From NCBI GenBank assembly GCA_038501785.1, contig JBAMJR010000031.1, positions 10,449,001-10,513,000 of the forward strand: a stretch of DNA of 64,000 bases. Reading direction: 5' to 3'. Source of the DNA: Myoxocephalus aenaeus (lineage: Eukaryota; Chordata; Actinopteri; Perciformes; Cottidae). The position numbers and the translations under genes were made by a program. This document shows, piece by piece, positions 35,500 through 46,892 of this stretch. Each line of letters opens with the position of its first letter. Position 1 is the first letter of the stretch. Under the pieces are notes generated by a model. That model worked only from the letters and a program-made list of their open reading frames with translations, was not told where the DNA came from and did no database searches.

Positions 35500-35712
35500 A
35501 CAACCCAGAGTTTGTGACCAGGTCTGGTGCAGCGCCTGTTTTACTGCTGCAGCCGCACCGATCCGCCTGTCGATCTCCCGCTCCATCTTACCGTTACCCA
35601 TGAACAAGACTCCGAGATACTTGAACTGCCTGCAGCAAGTGAAGGAGTTCAAGTATCTCAGGGTCTTTCATGGCCTGTAAGGGTAATATGGAGCGGGAGA
35701 TCGACAGGTGGA
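35500..35712. repeat. LINE fragment in head-to-head (snapback) duplication
   Basis: On the minus strand 35500-35650 reads QFKYLGVLFMGNGKMEREID, then RRIGAAAAVKQAL, the region after the reverse transcriptase in some LINEs. The next 70 bases (35641-35710) are an inverted copy of 35563-35632, reading EFKYLRVF on the plus strand. Only this small piece remains. Confidence 0.65.
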
Positions 35713-35969
35713 TCTTACATTGTATTGTACATCTTAAAATTGTATTGTACATACAGTATATCTTACATTGTATTTTATTGTACATACAGCTTACATTTTA
35801 TTATATTGTAAATACATCTTAGAATTGTCAGTCATGAAAGTCACAATAGTTATTATGTAAAAAATGTCATTGTATAGTATGACATCGTCACCTTCTTAAA
35901 TTAAATAATGGCCAAAATCATTTTCTCAGGTATTTCAGATAGGCAGTTTTATTTTGTGTTTTAGGCCGT

Positions 35970-36857
35970 TATACTACAGGGGGAGAATCGCATGATCTGT
36001 TCCACTGAGGATGGAGGCGGTGGTGGACTTCCGCCGGGGTAAACGCTCTCCTCCGGTACCGGTGAGCATCCAGGGACTGGACATTGAGATCGTTAAATCT
36101 TATAAGTACCTGGGTGTCCACTTGAACAACAAACTGGACTGGTCCGACCACGTACACACACTTTATAAAAAGGGACAGAGCAGACTCTTTCTGCTAAGGA
36201 AACTGAGGTCTTTTGGGGTGCAGGGAGCACTCCTGAAGACCTTCTTTGACTCTGTGGTGGCATCAGCCATCTTTTATGGAGTGGTCTTCTGGAGCAGCAG
36301 CATCACGGCAGCTGACAGGAGGAGACTGGACAAGCTGGTAAAGAAGGCCAGCAGCGTGCTGGGGCGTCCTCTGGATACCGTGGAGGTGGTGGGGGACAGG
36401 AGGATGATGAGTAAGCTCTCGTCCATGATAAGCCACGCCTCCCACCCCATGCAGGACACTCTAGCAGCGCTGCACAGCTCCTTCAGTCACCGGCTGATTC
36501 ATCCCCGGTGTCTGAGGGAGAGGTACCGCAAGTCTTTTCTTCCCGCTGCGGTCAGGCTGCACAACCAGCTGAGCTCCCAGTAGACCACTCTGACAACTGA
36601 ACACTTGAACTGAACTTGGTCACTTTATCATTCACCTGGTGCAATATTATTATTACGTGTATTTATGTGCAATACGTTTAATTACTTTTCTATTCAGTCT
36701 GTATATTAATATTTCTCTACTGTTTTACTGCTCATTTATATTATTTATATTACTTGTTTCTATTGTATTATTCTTTTTATTCACTTGTGAGCAAGGCTGC
36801 TGTAATCCTGTACTTTCCCCACTGCGGGACTAATAAAGGATTATCTTATCTTATTTT
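35970..36857 (+). mobile_element. Non-LTR retrotransposon, 3' end with (TTATC)n tail
   Basis: Open frame 36011-36583 followed by a 3' UTR that ends CTGCGGGACTAATAAAGGAT and then TTATC repeats. 5'-truncated, as is usual for LINEs. Confidence 0.85.
36011..36583 (+). pseudogene. LINE reverse transcriptase ORF, C-terminal remnant
   Basis: A 190-aa frame: MEAVVDFRRGKRSPPVPVSI, IVKSYKYLGVHLNNKLDWSD, SRLFLLRKLRSFGVQ, FDSVVASAIFYGVVFW, ending RLIHPRCLRERYRKSFLPAA. This is the region after the catalytic reverse transcriptase domain in LINE ORF2 proteins of the L2/Rex1-like type seen in fish. The polymerase motif with the two Asp is missing, so it cannot be active alone. Open to its natural stop, so the insertion is not very old. 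Confidence 0.8.
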
Positions 36858-36883
36858 GCCCACAACATGAGATGATTTAGGCC

Positions 36884-37330
36884 AGCGGTCCCCAACCGGG
36901 CCGTGGGTCCTTTGGTACCAAGCCGTACAGAAACAATGAATTAAACAAATGGTTGCTTGATTATCAAGGTCCGAAATATATTTTATTTTTTTAAATGACC
37001 GGATACATCCGTCTGTGCCTCTTGACACATGTCAAGGCGCTAGTCTCGGTCAAGTGATGAGTTACCCCAAAAACTATCAAGCTAGCAAAAATTAGTAAAA
37101 AAAACAGACGTCTTTGGAGAGCTTCTATGGAAAGGGGAAAAGGCCCAAGGAGACAGAAGAAGAGCTGACGACTTCCAAGAAAAAGAAAGCTGCATTTCAA
37201 AGACACTATCAGGAGTACTACTTAAAATATGGGTTTATCGCTACAGGTGATTATCACGCGCCAAGCCTTCTCTGCATAATATTGCCGTATATGAGATTAC
37301 AGGAAAACATGTACATGAAGTGTGGGAAGG
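36884..37330 (+). pseudogene. hAT-Charlie-like element with transposase N-terminal remnant
   Basis: CAGCGGTCCCCAACC at 36884 is a typical hAT-Charlie terminus. From about 37172 the frame reads KKKKAAFQRHYQEYYLKYGF, then IATGDYHAPSLLCII, the N-terminal (BED-finger side) portion of transposases related to ZBED5/FAM200-type proteins. The rest of the transposase and the right terminus are not seen. Confidence 0.55.
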
Positions 37331-37439
37331 TTTTGAACTGACCTTCCATTTTAGATTACATTTTGACACGCACAAAATTTGTTTCCATGTAAATGAAATG
37401 CACCTCATCTGGTTGGAAATGTGTGATTACGCCACTTCT

Positions 37440-38400
37440 CACCAGAGCTCAGAAGTATTCCATCACCATCTAACCTACAGGTGGAGCCCAGGCTGAATCA
37501 ACAGCATCAAGACCATCTGATCATTTCCAGCTTAAAGTCTCTACACAGGTGTTTTTTTTTCACTTTGTGTGATTGTGCTCATTTGACTTAGGCCACCAAA
37601 TGTAACACTGGTTCCTTTTTAACTCCTTAACACATTTGAACCCCAAACCAACAAAAATGTCGAACTTCACAAAGCAACCAAAACTTTGCGAAGTTAAAGG
37701 AGAAAAATATGCACACATGCACAATATTGAGGAACCAATACCCAGAACAGACAAGGAGTAGAACCATTCGAAGAAGCCAGCACTACCCAGAGAAGCCATA
37801 CGAAGAGACACTTTGCCAGCATGGACTAGTTCCACTGTTCAGTCCAGTCACCTATGCCAGAAAGAACAAATGAAGCAAAAAAGACTTGAAAACAGCCAGA
37901 AAGCCAGAGCCCAAACTCGGTTATTTGTACAGGGCCAAAAACTGAAAAAAGGCCTAAAAGCGAAAATAGCAAAGAAAAAGAAAACGACATCTGTGTGCAA
38001 AGTGGAAGTCTTTCAGTGTGAATTGGTCACCTCTCAGTGTGCAATGTACAAGCAAGGCATTGAACTTAAAACGCGTTGAAGAAAATGAACATGACAGATC
38101 GGCTTGCCAGTCAGACACTGGAAATTGTGACAAGAGCCAGGTTCTGGTTCATGGGTTTTCTCCGGGTACTCCGGGTTCCCCCTGCTAAATTAATTTAGCT
38201 AAAAACAATCTATTCGTGGGTCTCTGGGTGATCTGGTTTCCTGCCACGAAATAGATTCCAAATATAATTTCTTTTGCATGATTTACCTTTATCCCAATTC
38301 TTTCCAGGGACTCAATCTGATTTGGAGGTGATCTTAGAGTTCCTATACGTACATGTGTGAGACCACTTAGGGTGCATTGCACACATATTATACATACGGG
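37440..38400. other. Unassigned, partly repeat-derived
   Basis: A lysine-rich plus-strand frame at 37813-38079 (KKGLKAKIAKKKKTTSVCKV) may be transposon-derived; I do not recognise it. 38150-38190 resembles a fish repeat with CTCCGGGTACTCCGGGTTCC. Confidence 0.25.
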
Positions 38401-38599
38401 GACGCTGGTGAGTCTAACGCTGCTCCGTCTGGCACAGTTTTTGTTGATTTTCTACTTTATTCATAATTTTTAATACACTTTTTTGTTCTTTTTAATTATT
38501 TATCAGTGTAGTTAAGTTTGTTTAATGTACATAGCCATTTTTCTCTGTTTTCTACTGCGCCGTTTTGTTTTGAATTTGTTCGCTTATCTGTTGCACCTG

Positions 38600-38890
38600 C
38601 TACGTCTACTCCCTGGACAACTGCTACCGTCTACTCCCTGGACAACTAACTGACAGTCTCTCGCTAGTTGGTGGCTACTGATTTCGAGCTAGCCGGCTCC
38701 CTGTACATACTACGGTTCTGAGGCGGGTTTCCTGGATAACCTCACAGCTGTCCTGCTCTGACCATCTGGCTGCTGTGGACTATCTTGACGTGCCGTGCCG
38801 TGCCTGTCACTTCTCCTGCTACCGTCTACTCCCTGGACAACTAACTGACTGGCCCCGGCGGTCTCTCGCTAGCTGGTGGCTACCGACGAG
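38600..38890 (+). repeat. Repeated units in the LINE 5' region
   Basis: GTCTACTCCCTGGACAACT occurs at about 38604, 38629 and 38824; the last two are followed by similar GTCTCTCGCTAG and GGTGGCTAC words, giving a unit of about 195 bp. Repeated 5' units often act as LINE promoters. Confidence 0.75.
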
Positions 38891-39297
38891 CCAGCCTTTC
38901 AACTGTCGTGCTCTAATCAACTGCCTCCTGTGGACTATCCTGACGTGCCTGTCACTTCTCCAACTCTGGTCGTCAAGTTTGTGGCTATTGACAAATGACC
39001 TCAGGCTTGTCATCTCATCCCCGGCTGCCATGGTTCTGCAATATTCCACCTCGCAGCTCCTCCAACTCAACAATGTCTCTGCTCCTCCGTTGATCTCAGC
39101 CATCAAAACATTTGGACTCCTCTGTCGGCCCCGTTATATCCACAGAGCCTCCCTGCCTGATCGCTCCACTCATTCCATCCCCTCCCTCTGGTCAGCTGAG
39201 CGTATCGCCGTAACTCCTGCACGTCATCGCCGCAACAACCTGCACGAGCGAGTTGCCTGCCTCCGCCCCCTTACCGAAGCACCCCAGCCTGTCCAAA

Positions 39298-42134
39298 TTC
39301 ATCCACATCTAAAAATTGGTCTGTTTAACACCCGATCCCTAAATAACAAGGGCCTTTTACTTAACGAATTCATAACTGACAATAATCTGGACTTTCTTTT
39401 TCTAACTGAAACATGGCAAAACCAGCAGGACTATTTTTCTCTAAACCAAACCACCCCCCCTGGATACTCATACATGGACAAGCCACGCCACCATGGGCGT
39501 GGTGGTGGAATAGCCACAATTTTTCGCAAAAACATCACTACAAGTTTAATAACCATCCCGGCTCCCTCCTCATTTGAACACCTTGTTTTTAAACTGTCTG
39601 GTCCCAAACCCCTAGTTACTGCAGTAATTTACGCCCCCCAAAACCTAACCCTGCTTTCCCCTCTGATCTGTCTGAATTCCTCACACAACTCTGCGCCATC
39701 TCTCCATCCATTCTGCTACTTGGTGACTTTAACATACACGTCGACTCTCCTGACTCCACAAACTCCACAGAACTCCTGGACATCTTTAACTACTTCAACA
39801 TCACCCAACATGTTGACTTTCCCACCCACAAAAAAGGACACACACTTGACCTGGTCTGCACCTCCGGCATTGCCACCAGTAATCTAACCAGCATCGACCT
39901 CACCATCTCTGACCACCTGGCTATCACCCTGGACATTGACATCCCCACCCCCCATGTTAAGCAGAGCCGCACCATAACATTCCGGAACATCAAGTCCATC
40001 AACCTCCACTCGCTCTCCTCCTCCTTGGCTGCCATCGTCTCTGCCTCTGCTCCTATTTCGACTGCCTCCCCCACTGCCCTGGTCAATCACTATAATGATG
40101 CACTCTCCTCCTGTCTTGACCTCATCGCCCCCAAAATATCCAAACTCGTCTCCTTCACTCACTCCGCCCCCTGGTACACTGACCAACTTCGCCACCTCAA
40201 AGTGCAGGGCCGTCAACTGGAGCGTCTTGCAAAGAAAACCGGACTCACGGTTCACCTTGATGCCTTCAAACTCCACCAACAACAATATAAAGGTGCCCTC
40301 AACGCTGCCCGCTCCTCTCACTACTCCTCCATCATCCAATCTGGCTCCAACAACCCCAAAATGCTTTTCTCCACCATCAACAAACTCCTCAAGCCCATGG
40401 ACACCATCTCCTCCTCCTTCACCACCAGCAAATGCAACTCATTTCTATCCTTCTTCAACGACAAAATCATTACAATTCACAACCAACTGGCTGCCTCCTC
40501 CCCCTCCACTACCTCACCCCCCAGCCCTCAACATGACCCTCCCCTAGTTCCAAGCCACTCACTCTCATCTTTCAGTTCAATCACTGAAATGGACCTCTCC
40601 TCCATAGTCTCCAGCATGAAGACCTCCACCTGTACCCTCGACCCCCTCCCCTCTTCCTTAGTCAAGGCCTGCCTCCCCTCACTCTCCCCTCTCATCATAA
40701 ACATCATCAATTCCTCAATGTCCTCTGGTCTCATACCCTCCCCACTAAAGCTGGCTGCTGTCACCCCTGTGCTGAAAAAACCTGGTCTTGACCCTGACAT
40801 CCCCAATAACTACCGGCCCATCTCTAACCTCCCCTACCTGTCCAAAGTCCTTGAGAGAGCTGTTGCATCACAACTCAAGTCCCACCTCAATCTCAACAAT
40901 CTCTACGAACCCTTCCAATCCGGCTTCCGTTCAAAACACAGCACAGAAACTGCCCTAATGAAAATCACAAACGACATACTTCTCTCTGCGGACTCTGGCT
41001 TCCTCAGCATCCTCATCCTTCTTGACCTCAGCGCCGCCTTCGACACCATCAACCACTCCATCCTCCTCTCGCGTCTCCAGCACTCCCTTGGTATAACTGG
41101 CACTGCCCTCTCCTGTTTCACCTCATATCTCTCAGACCGACATCAATTCATTGCCATAAATAACTGCAAATCCTCCACCTCCCCAGTGGCCCACGGTGTC
41201 CCCCAAGGTTCCGTGCTTGGTCCCCTCCTCTTCATCATTTACATCCTCCCCTTGGACAAATCATCCGTCGTCATGGTCTTGATTTCCACTGCTACGCTGA
41301 CGACACCCAACTCTATTTCTCCTCTAAGACATCACCTCAGTCACCCACTCCACTCTCACCTCCTGTCTCACTGATATAAAATCCTGGATGCAGCAGAATT
41401 TTCTTAAACTCAACTGCAATAAATCTGAAATGCTCATCATTGGCCCTAACTCCCTCACCCGCTCAGCCCAGACCTTCTCTCTGAACATTGATGGCTCCAT
41501 CGTCACCCCCTCCACCCAGGTCCGCAACCTCGGCATCATTCTCGACCCCACCCTCTCTTTCCTACCCCACGCCAACCACATCACCAAAACTGCCTTCTTT
41601 CACCTCAGGAACATTGCTCGCCTCCGGTCCTCCTTGTCCTCTGCCACCACCGAAATTCTCATACATGCCCTTATAACATCTAGACTTGATTATTGCAACA
41701 GCATCCTCTACGGCTCCCCCAACAAAATCATCAACAAACTCCAATATGTTCAGAACTCTGCCGCTCGACTGCTGACCTCCACCCGCCGCTATGACCACAT
41801 CACCCCGGTCCTACGCAACCTCCACTGGCTCCCGGTCAAATACAGGATTAACTTTAAAATCTTACTCACCACTTACAAAGCCCTAAACAATCTGGCCCCT
41901 CCCTACCTTTCAGACCTCCCCCTTCACGCCCCTACCCGTTGCCTCAGGTCCGCCAATTTGAACACTCTGAAGACCATCAAGACCAAGCGTCGGACCTGGG
42001 GTGACAGGGCCTTTTCAGCTGCTGCACCTCCCCTCTGGAACGCCCTCCCCATCGACATTCGTCAGGCTCCCACCCTATCGTCATTTAAGCAAGCCCTCAA
42101 AACACACCTCTTCAAACTCGCCTTCACCTGCTAA
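39298..42134 (+). pseudogene. L2-type endonuclease-reverse transcriptase, frameshifted
   Basis: Frame 1: endonuclease start KIGLFNTRSLNNKG, FLFLTETWQN, GRGGGIATIFRKN. After a C/A homopolymer at about 39632-39643 the frame changes and continues ILLLGDFNIHVDSPD, THKKGHTLDLVCT, DLTISDHLAITL, then the reverse transcriptase: NNYRPISNLPYLSKVLERAV, YEPFQSGFRSKHSTETAL, LLDLSAAFDTINHSIL (first Asp), HGVPQGSVLGPLLF. A one-base loss near 41250 puts the catalytic YADDTQLYF (from 41293) in another frame, and one more shift before 41375 leads to the last frame, LTDIKSWMQQNFLKLNCNKS to the stop at 42134. At least three frameshifts: dead but young enough to read every domain. Confidence 0.88.
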
Positions 42135-42335
42135 CCCCTGCTCACTACCCTCCACTGCAGGACTAATTCCGTTGCAGCTTCTCCAGTTTTTCTTTTTTTT
42201 TTTTTTTTTGGGATTGTTTGTTTTGTTTGCTCCATTGTCTTTCTATATTTTTGTTTTGTACTGTTTTGTCTCTGTCAAGCGTCTTTGAGCATCTGGAAAA
42301 GCGCTATATAAATTAAATGTATTATTATTAAAGTT

Positions 42336-43125
42336 TGGAATAAACAGCTATCAGTATATTATACAGCCTAATCCTTCATGTTCTCATGAATTATGAAAAC
42401 AAAATGTTCATGTGAATATCAGACCAGATCAGGTTTCATTTTGCTAATGTTACAGTAAACTGTTCTTTACAATGAAAGTGTCTCAGTGGTGACTGTTCAT
42501 GGGTTTGACACCAGCAGCAGGTAGACAGATGGAAGGCCTCCTGCAATGACAACACTGTGGAAGAAACGCAAAATGTTTTCATTGTACTGTTTTTTTCTCC
42601 TGCATATACTTTTGCTAGCATATCATTTATTGTATGACATGTACTTCCTATCTAGTCATACTGCTTAGTGGTGCTTATCCTTTGAATACAATGTGTGATG
42701 TTATAAATGACCACGATGTGCAGCAATGGTCTGAGAGTTGTTTTTAGACAAGCGTTTACTTCAGAAGTCTCGTGAGACGCACGCCTGCATAGCGCTGATA
42801 CACTCATCTGCGTAGATTCAATTGCAAATGTAAAACGCGTCTGATACACTCGTGGTATAAACGCCAATTTTCGGTTGAACCACCTATTCAATCAAAGATT
42901 ACAGCAGTGGTCATTGCACGGACACTTGGCAGAGATCTGCACCTTTCTACTGTACACACTTCTATCATTTTGCTTGGGTATAATTTGTTGTATGACATTT
43001 ACGTTCAATGAAGTATTACTGCATAGTGGCACTGATCCTCTTGATTAACTATGTGATGTGAGAAAGTCCATAAGATGGAACAGTCCTGGGTTTGTTTCCA
43101 TGTGGAGCAGTGGTCTGATGGTTGT
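42336..43125. other. Intergenic with a diverged direct duplication
   Basis: The sequence 42600-42740 and 42955-43125 are similar in order: TTGTATGACAT, AGTGG, TGATCC/TTATCC, ATGTGATG, then CAGTGGTCTGATGGTTGT against CAATGGTCTGAGAGTTGT. No gene seen. Confidence 0.5.
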
Positions 43126-43300
43126 GTTTCTGATTCAGATTCAACTTTATTGTCATTGCACATAGTACAAGTACTGTGACAATGAAATGTAGTTTGCATC
43201 TATCCAGTGCAAAAGAAGCAGTTAAGGTGCAGTGCAATGTGGTGGATAATATGATGAAAACAGTATAAACGGATGTTTATACTTTTTTTTTTTTAAACTG
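43126..43300 (-). repeat. LINE 3' tail, minus orientation
   Basis: GATTCAGATTCAACTTTATT followed by GTCATTGCAC is the inverted 3' end of a fish LINE whose tail reads TGACAATAAAGTTGAATCTG. It may extend to about 43490, where the minus strand has an open but unrecognised frame. Confidence 0.65.
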
Positions 43301-43519
43301 AGCCTGCTGGTCCTGGAACAGAGGTTTCTATAGTGCCTCCCAGAGGGGAGGAGGGCAAAAGGTCCATGGCTGGGGTGAGTGGGGTCCCTGGCGATGCTGT
43401 GTGCTCTCCACAGGCAGCGCTTGAGGTGGATAGACTCTGGCAGGGAGTAGAGTACCAGTGTTTCTCTTTTATCTTCAGACAGGGCGACACTTCACGTTGA
43501 GGTCTGTCCTCATCCCTGA

Positions 43520-43735
43520 CCTATTTGTTGATTCAATGTATTAATTAAGATGTATTCAATGTATTTGTTGATTCGATGCATTTGTTGATTCAATGTATTA
43601 GATGTATTGGTTGATTCAATGTATTAGATGTACTTGTTGATTCAATGTATTGGTTGATTCAATGTATTAGATGTACTTGTTGATTCAATGTATTCATTAA
43701 GTTGTATTAGATGTACTTGTTGACACATTTTTATT
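43520..43735. repeat. Minisatellite with TTGTTGATTCAATGTATT units
   Basis: Degenerate tandem units of about 18-30 bp built from TTGATTCAATGTATT and TAGATGTACTTG. Confidence 0.85.
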
Positions 43736-43815
43736 ATTTGTTTTTATGAAGAGAGGACGGAGGGGGGGAAGGGAGAGGTGAGGTGGAGGGCGAATGTTAC
43801 GATCCCCGACTGAAG

Positions 43816-44121
43816 TTAGGGTGACCAGATTTGAGTTTGTGAAAAAGAGGACACTTCGTCGCGGGGGGGTAGTAGTAATAGTGTGCATGCCGTGAACTTA
43901 CATTTACGTTGAGATCTGTCGACCAATGACAGTTCTCTCTACTGTCAGAGCTTGCGCAAGAAGGTGGAACGTGAGGGAGATACCATTTCCAAAACTTTTA
44001 AGGGGGTAATAACTATTTTCCCGAACGTAGCAAAATCCCGGAAGTTTTTGGAATCCCTGCCGCTTTTTTTAGGTCTCAAAGAGGACATGTCCGGGAAAAA
44101 GAGGACGTCTGGTCACCCTAA
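43816..44121. mobile_element. Short MITE with TTAGGGTGACCAGA termini
   Basis: Inverted ends TTAGGGTGACCAGA and TCTGGTCACCCTAA. Inside, GAGGACACTTCGTC, and later GTCCGGGAAAAAGAGGACGT match the partial copy at 24520. TSD not clear. Confidence 0.7.
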
Positions 44122-44154
44122 GTTAGGGGAGGCGGGGAGTAACAGTGAATGTAA

Positions 44155-44489
44155 TGCCGTGTTCACACCGGACGCGGCGCGAATTTGCGGCGCGACCAGA
44201 TTACGTGCAAAGTCAATCCACAGACGCGCCGCCCCGCAAATCGCCGATTTTTTTCGCGGGGCGGCGCGAACAGAACGTTTGACGAGGGGCGAACAGAGCG
44301 AAGGACGCGGCGCGAATTCACGCGAGTTGAATTATCCCAACTCCAGCGGAGAAATCGTGTGATGCAAAATTGCGGCAGCCAATCAGTGTTTAGAATCAGC
44401 GTTGAGAAGATCCGCCCGTCATCACCGCCGTCTTGCCGGTCCCGAATGAAACTGCTGCTGCTTCGCCAGAACCAGCGCTGGCAGCGGCC
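44155..44489. mobile_element. Truncated PIF/Harbinger-like MITE
   Basis: Left end TGCCGTGTTCACACCGGACG, preceded by TAA. The body is an inverted copy of 24199-24502, including CACCGCCGTCTTGCCGGT. It stops abruptly at 44489 with no right end. A GC-rich hairpin (CGCCGCCCCGC / GCGGGGCGGCG) lies at about 44226-44266. Confidence 0.7.
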
Positions 44490-44660
44490 GTAGTATAGTA
44501 CGTCATAACTGTCATGGTATAGAAGTCATAATCACAGTATGGAATGTCATTAAAATGTCATAGAAAATCAGAAAAGTCAAACATTGTCATAACATAGTAT
44601 GTCATAAAGAATGTCATAGTATAGTATGCCATGAAAATGTCAAAAAGTAGTCATAGTATA
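44490..44660. repeat. Degenerate tandem repeat of ATGTCATAGTATAG
   Basis: Many imperfect copies of GTCATAGTATAG and TGTCATAAA words at 44490-44660. Confidence 0.75.
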
Positions 44661-44975
44661 ATTCCATTCCATCATCTAAACCACTTCGTATTCAGGACTG
44701 TGGGGCGCTGGAGTCGATAAGAGCTGACATTGGGCGAAGGCCGAGTTCACCCTGGACAGGTCACCCGTTCATCGCAGGGCACATACAGTATATAGACAGA
44801 CAACCATTCACGCTCACATTCACACCTACGGGCATTTCAGAGTCTCCAATTAACCTCAGCTGCATGTCTTTGGACTGTGGGAACTGAGGGTACCCACGCT
44901 GCCCGGGATTGGTGATCGGACCCAGGCCCCTCTGGCCGTGAGGTGACAGTGCTATCCACTGCAGCACAACCTTTT
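44661..44975 (-). repeat. Fish LINE 3' UTR repeat (Rex3/RTE-like), minus orientation
   Basis: Contains CTGACATTGGGCGAAGG, CACCCTGGACAGGTCACCCG, ACAACCATTCACGCTCACAT, GCATGTCTTTGGACTGTGGG and CCACTGCAGCACAAC, a repeat found throughout fish genomes with a CATC-rich end (here CCATTCCATCATC). I associate it with Rex3/RTE; the family is less certain than the repeat nature. Confidence 0.6.
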
Positions 44976-45249
44976 AAATTGTTCTTAATTATGTTTTTCT
45001 TATCTTTCACTAAAGACGCTGATGAGGACATACACTTTACTCATGTGAACAGTAGATGGCGACACACACCAGCAGAGATGCAATGCTTTATTTTTTATGA
45101 GAAAACGGCAGAAAAGGCTGCATTATCCTGCTACCTCGTCCTGTCATAGTTGTAACATTCCAGAACGACTTGTGCTGAAATCTTGCAGCAGTTGGTTATT
45201 ACATTCATTTGCAGTGGGTATGGTTGGTTGTTCGCAAAAGCAACACAAG

Positions 45250-46330
45250 TTTCACATTTATTTAAGAAAATAAGGCTACAATCTACCCTTTAAAGAGGCA
45301 ATCACTGAACATCTCCAAAAGTCAATTTATTTCCTCTTCAATCAGCAACAAGCCACTGGAAGTGATGCACAACTAAGGGTCTTGACATTAAAATGGCTGT
45401 GGCGCTTTATTTTTAGACATTGGCCTCTTGAGAAATTTACAAAGGACCAGAGCTAACCCCTAGGTGCTGCAGTGGCAGCTCTGTGCCGTGCATTTTAAAC
45501 AAGGGGGTGGGGGGGGGACAACAGAGCAAGGGAAAAGAAGTTTGTCAGAGTTCATTAAGTATCAAGGGAACATCGCTGGAACTGGCAGCGTAAGCCGCGC
45601 CGGGGCCCTAGTGCCATTAATCACGACTGACAAGAAACCAGGGGCCGTGGGAGGAGGTGGAAGGGAGGGAGGGCAGCTCTGCTAGAGACTCTGGTAGTGA
45701 TTATAGAACGGGGTCCAAGCAGCCCGGGCCAGGGGTGTTGAAGGTAAAACACACCACAGCCAAGGCTATAAAGTTCAGGTACCTTCACAAAGATCACACT
45801 CACATAATCACAGATAGACTGAGAAGACATGGAACTCCAGACTTTGAAAGTGCAACATGGTAATTGAAGAAAGAGTGGAATATTTTGGTTTGAGAAGAGA
45901 AGGGGCTGGATCTCTGCCTTTGTGTATTTCACCCTCACTCCCTCATTCATATGAGCTGCGTTTCTGGCTTAATAGCATGCAGGAGCAGGAAGAGAGTGGA
46001 AGTGCTGCAGTAACAGAGTGTCGCCCATATATCTCTGTCGGCCTGACTTATTTTCTCTCTGCACCCCCAGAAAACTCGCGGTAGCTCGCCACACTGCTGC
46101 CACCCTGGAAGAAAAAAATAAATGGGAGAGAGAAAGAGAGGGGAGAAAAGAAAAAGGCGAGCTCGTGACTCGTGAAGATGGAGGCCTCTGTTAAGTGCTG
46201 TGCTTGAAAGCCCGTCCGGCCTCATTAGCTGTCAGTTGTAACAATACTGAGCTGGCAGCGAAGACTGCTCCCAGTCTCGGTGCCATAAATCACAGGCTGA
46301 CAGGGCCCTGACAGGGCTGGGAACCAACAC
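45250..46330. promoter_or_regulatory. Candidate conserved noncoding region
   Basis: High-complexity, unique-looking sequence without coding frame, for example CTTGACATTAAAATGGCTGT and GGCATTGGCCTCTTG-like words near 45385-45430. It holds PBX-HOX-like sites CCATTAATCA (45614-45623) and CCATAAATCA (46283-46292), the latter followed by TGACAG at 46298 and 46309. Conservation is inferred from appearance only. Confidence 0.4.
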
Positions 46331-46725
46331 ACATGCACGACTTGCTTGCTTTCTGTCTCTCTGCTGTTCCCTTTTCTTTCTCCCCTCTCCCACTTTTTCC
46401 ACTGCTCATTCTTTTTCTTCCTTTATCTCCAACTCAACCGCTCTCTCTCTCTCTCTCCTTTCTTTGTCAGTACCGCTCCCTTTCTCTTCCTCTCTCCCCC
46501 TCTCACACACACTTAGGGCACATTGCAGCATGTCAGCAGACAGTGCAGGAGATATGTGCTCTCACCAACACACACTTGCCTTTTGCAGCACTTTTTCTTT
46601 TGGCGCTCCATACTGCATGTAAGTGTGTTTGATGCGATGGGTTTGGAAAAGTCTATGATTCTTTGATGGATTACATGTGTGCATGTTGTTCTTCCTCCTT
46701 ATTCTTGGTTTCACAAGATCAATAT
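46330..46725. other. Pyrimidine-rich spacer
   Basis: CT-rich low-complexity sequence at 46365-46505, then unique sequence. Nothing else seen. Confidence 0.5.
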
Positions 46726-46727
46726 TT

Positions 46728-46892
<165 letters not shown>

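Larger units (their letters stand above)
38400..42335 (+). mobile_element. Nearly full-length L2-type LINE
   Basis: Order: a 5' region with duplicated units, an AP endonuclease, a reverse transcriptase, and a 3' UTR ending in AAGCGCTATATAAATTAAAT followed by ATTATTATTA. That tail, and EN-RT in one protein, point to the L2 group (CR1 superclade). The coding strand is C-rich. The start is approximate, because LINE 5' ends have no fixed signal and I found no TSD. Confidence 0.85.

Noticed and set aside
38819..42288. Overlapping minus-strand and alternative-frame ORFs
   Set aside because: Shadows of the C-rich LINE coding strand; the plus-strand frames carry the endonuclease and reverse transcriptase motifs.
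43520..43735. CRISPR-like regular repeat
   Set aside because: Units vary, spacers are not distinct, and the context is a vertebrate genome; this is a minisatellite.
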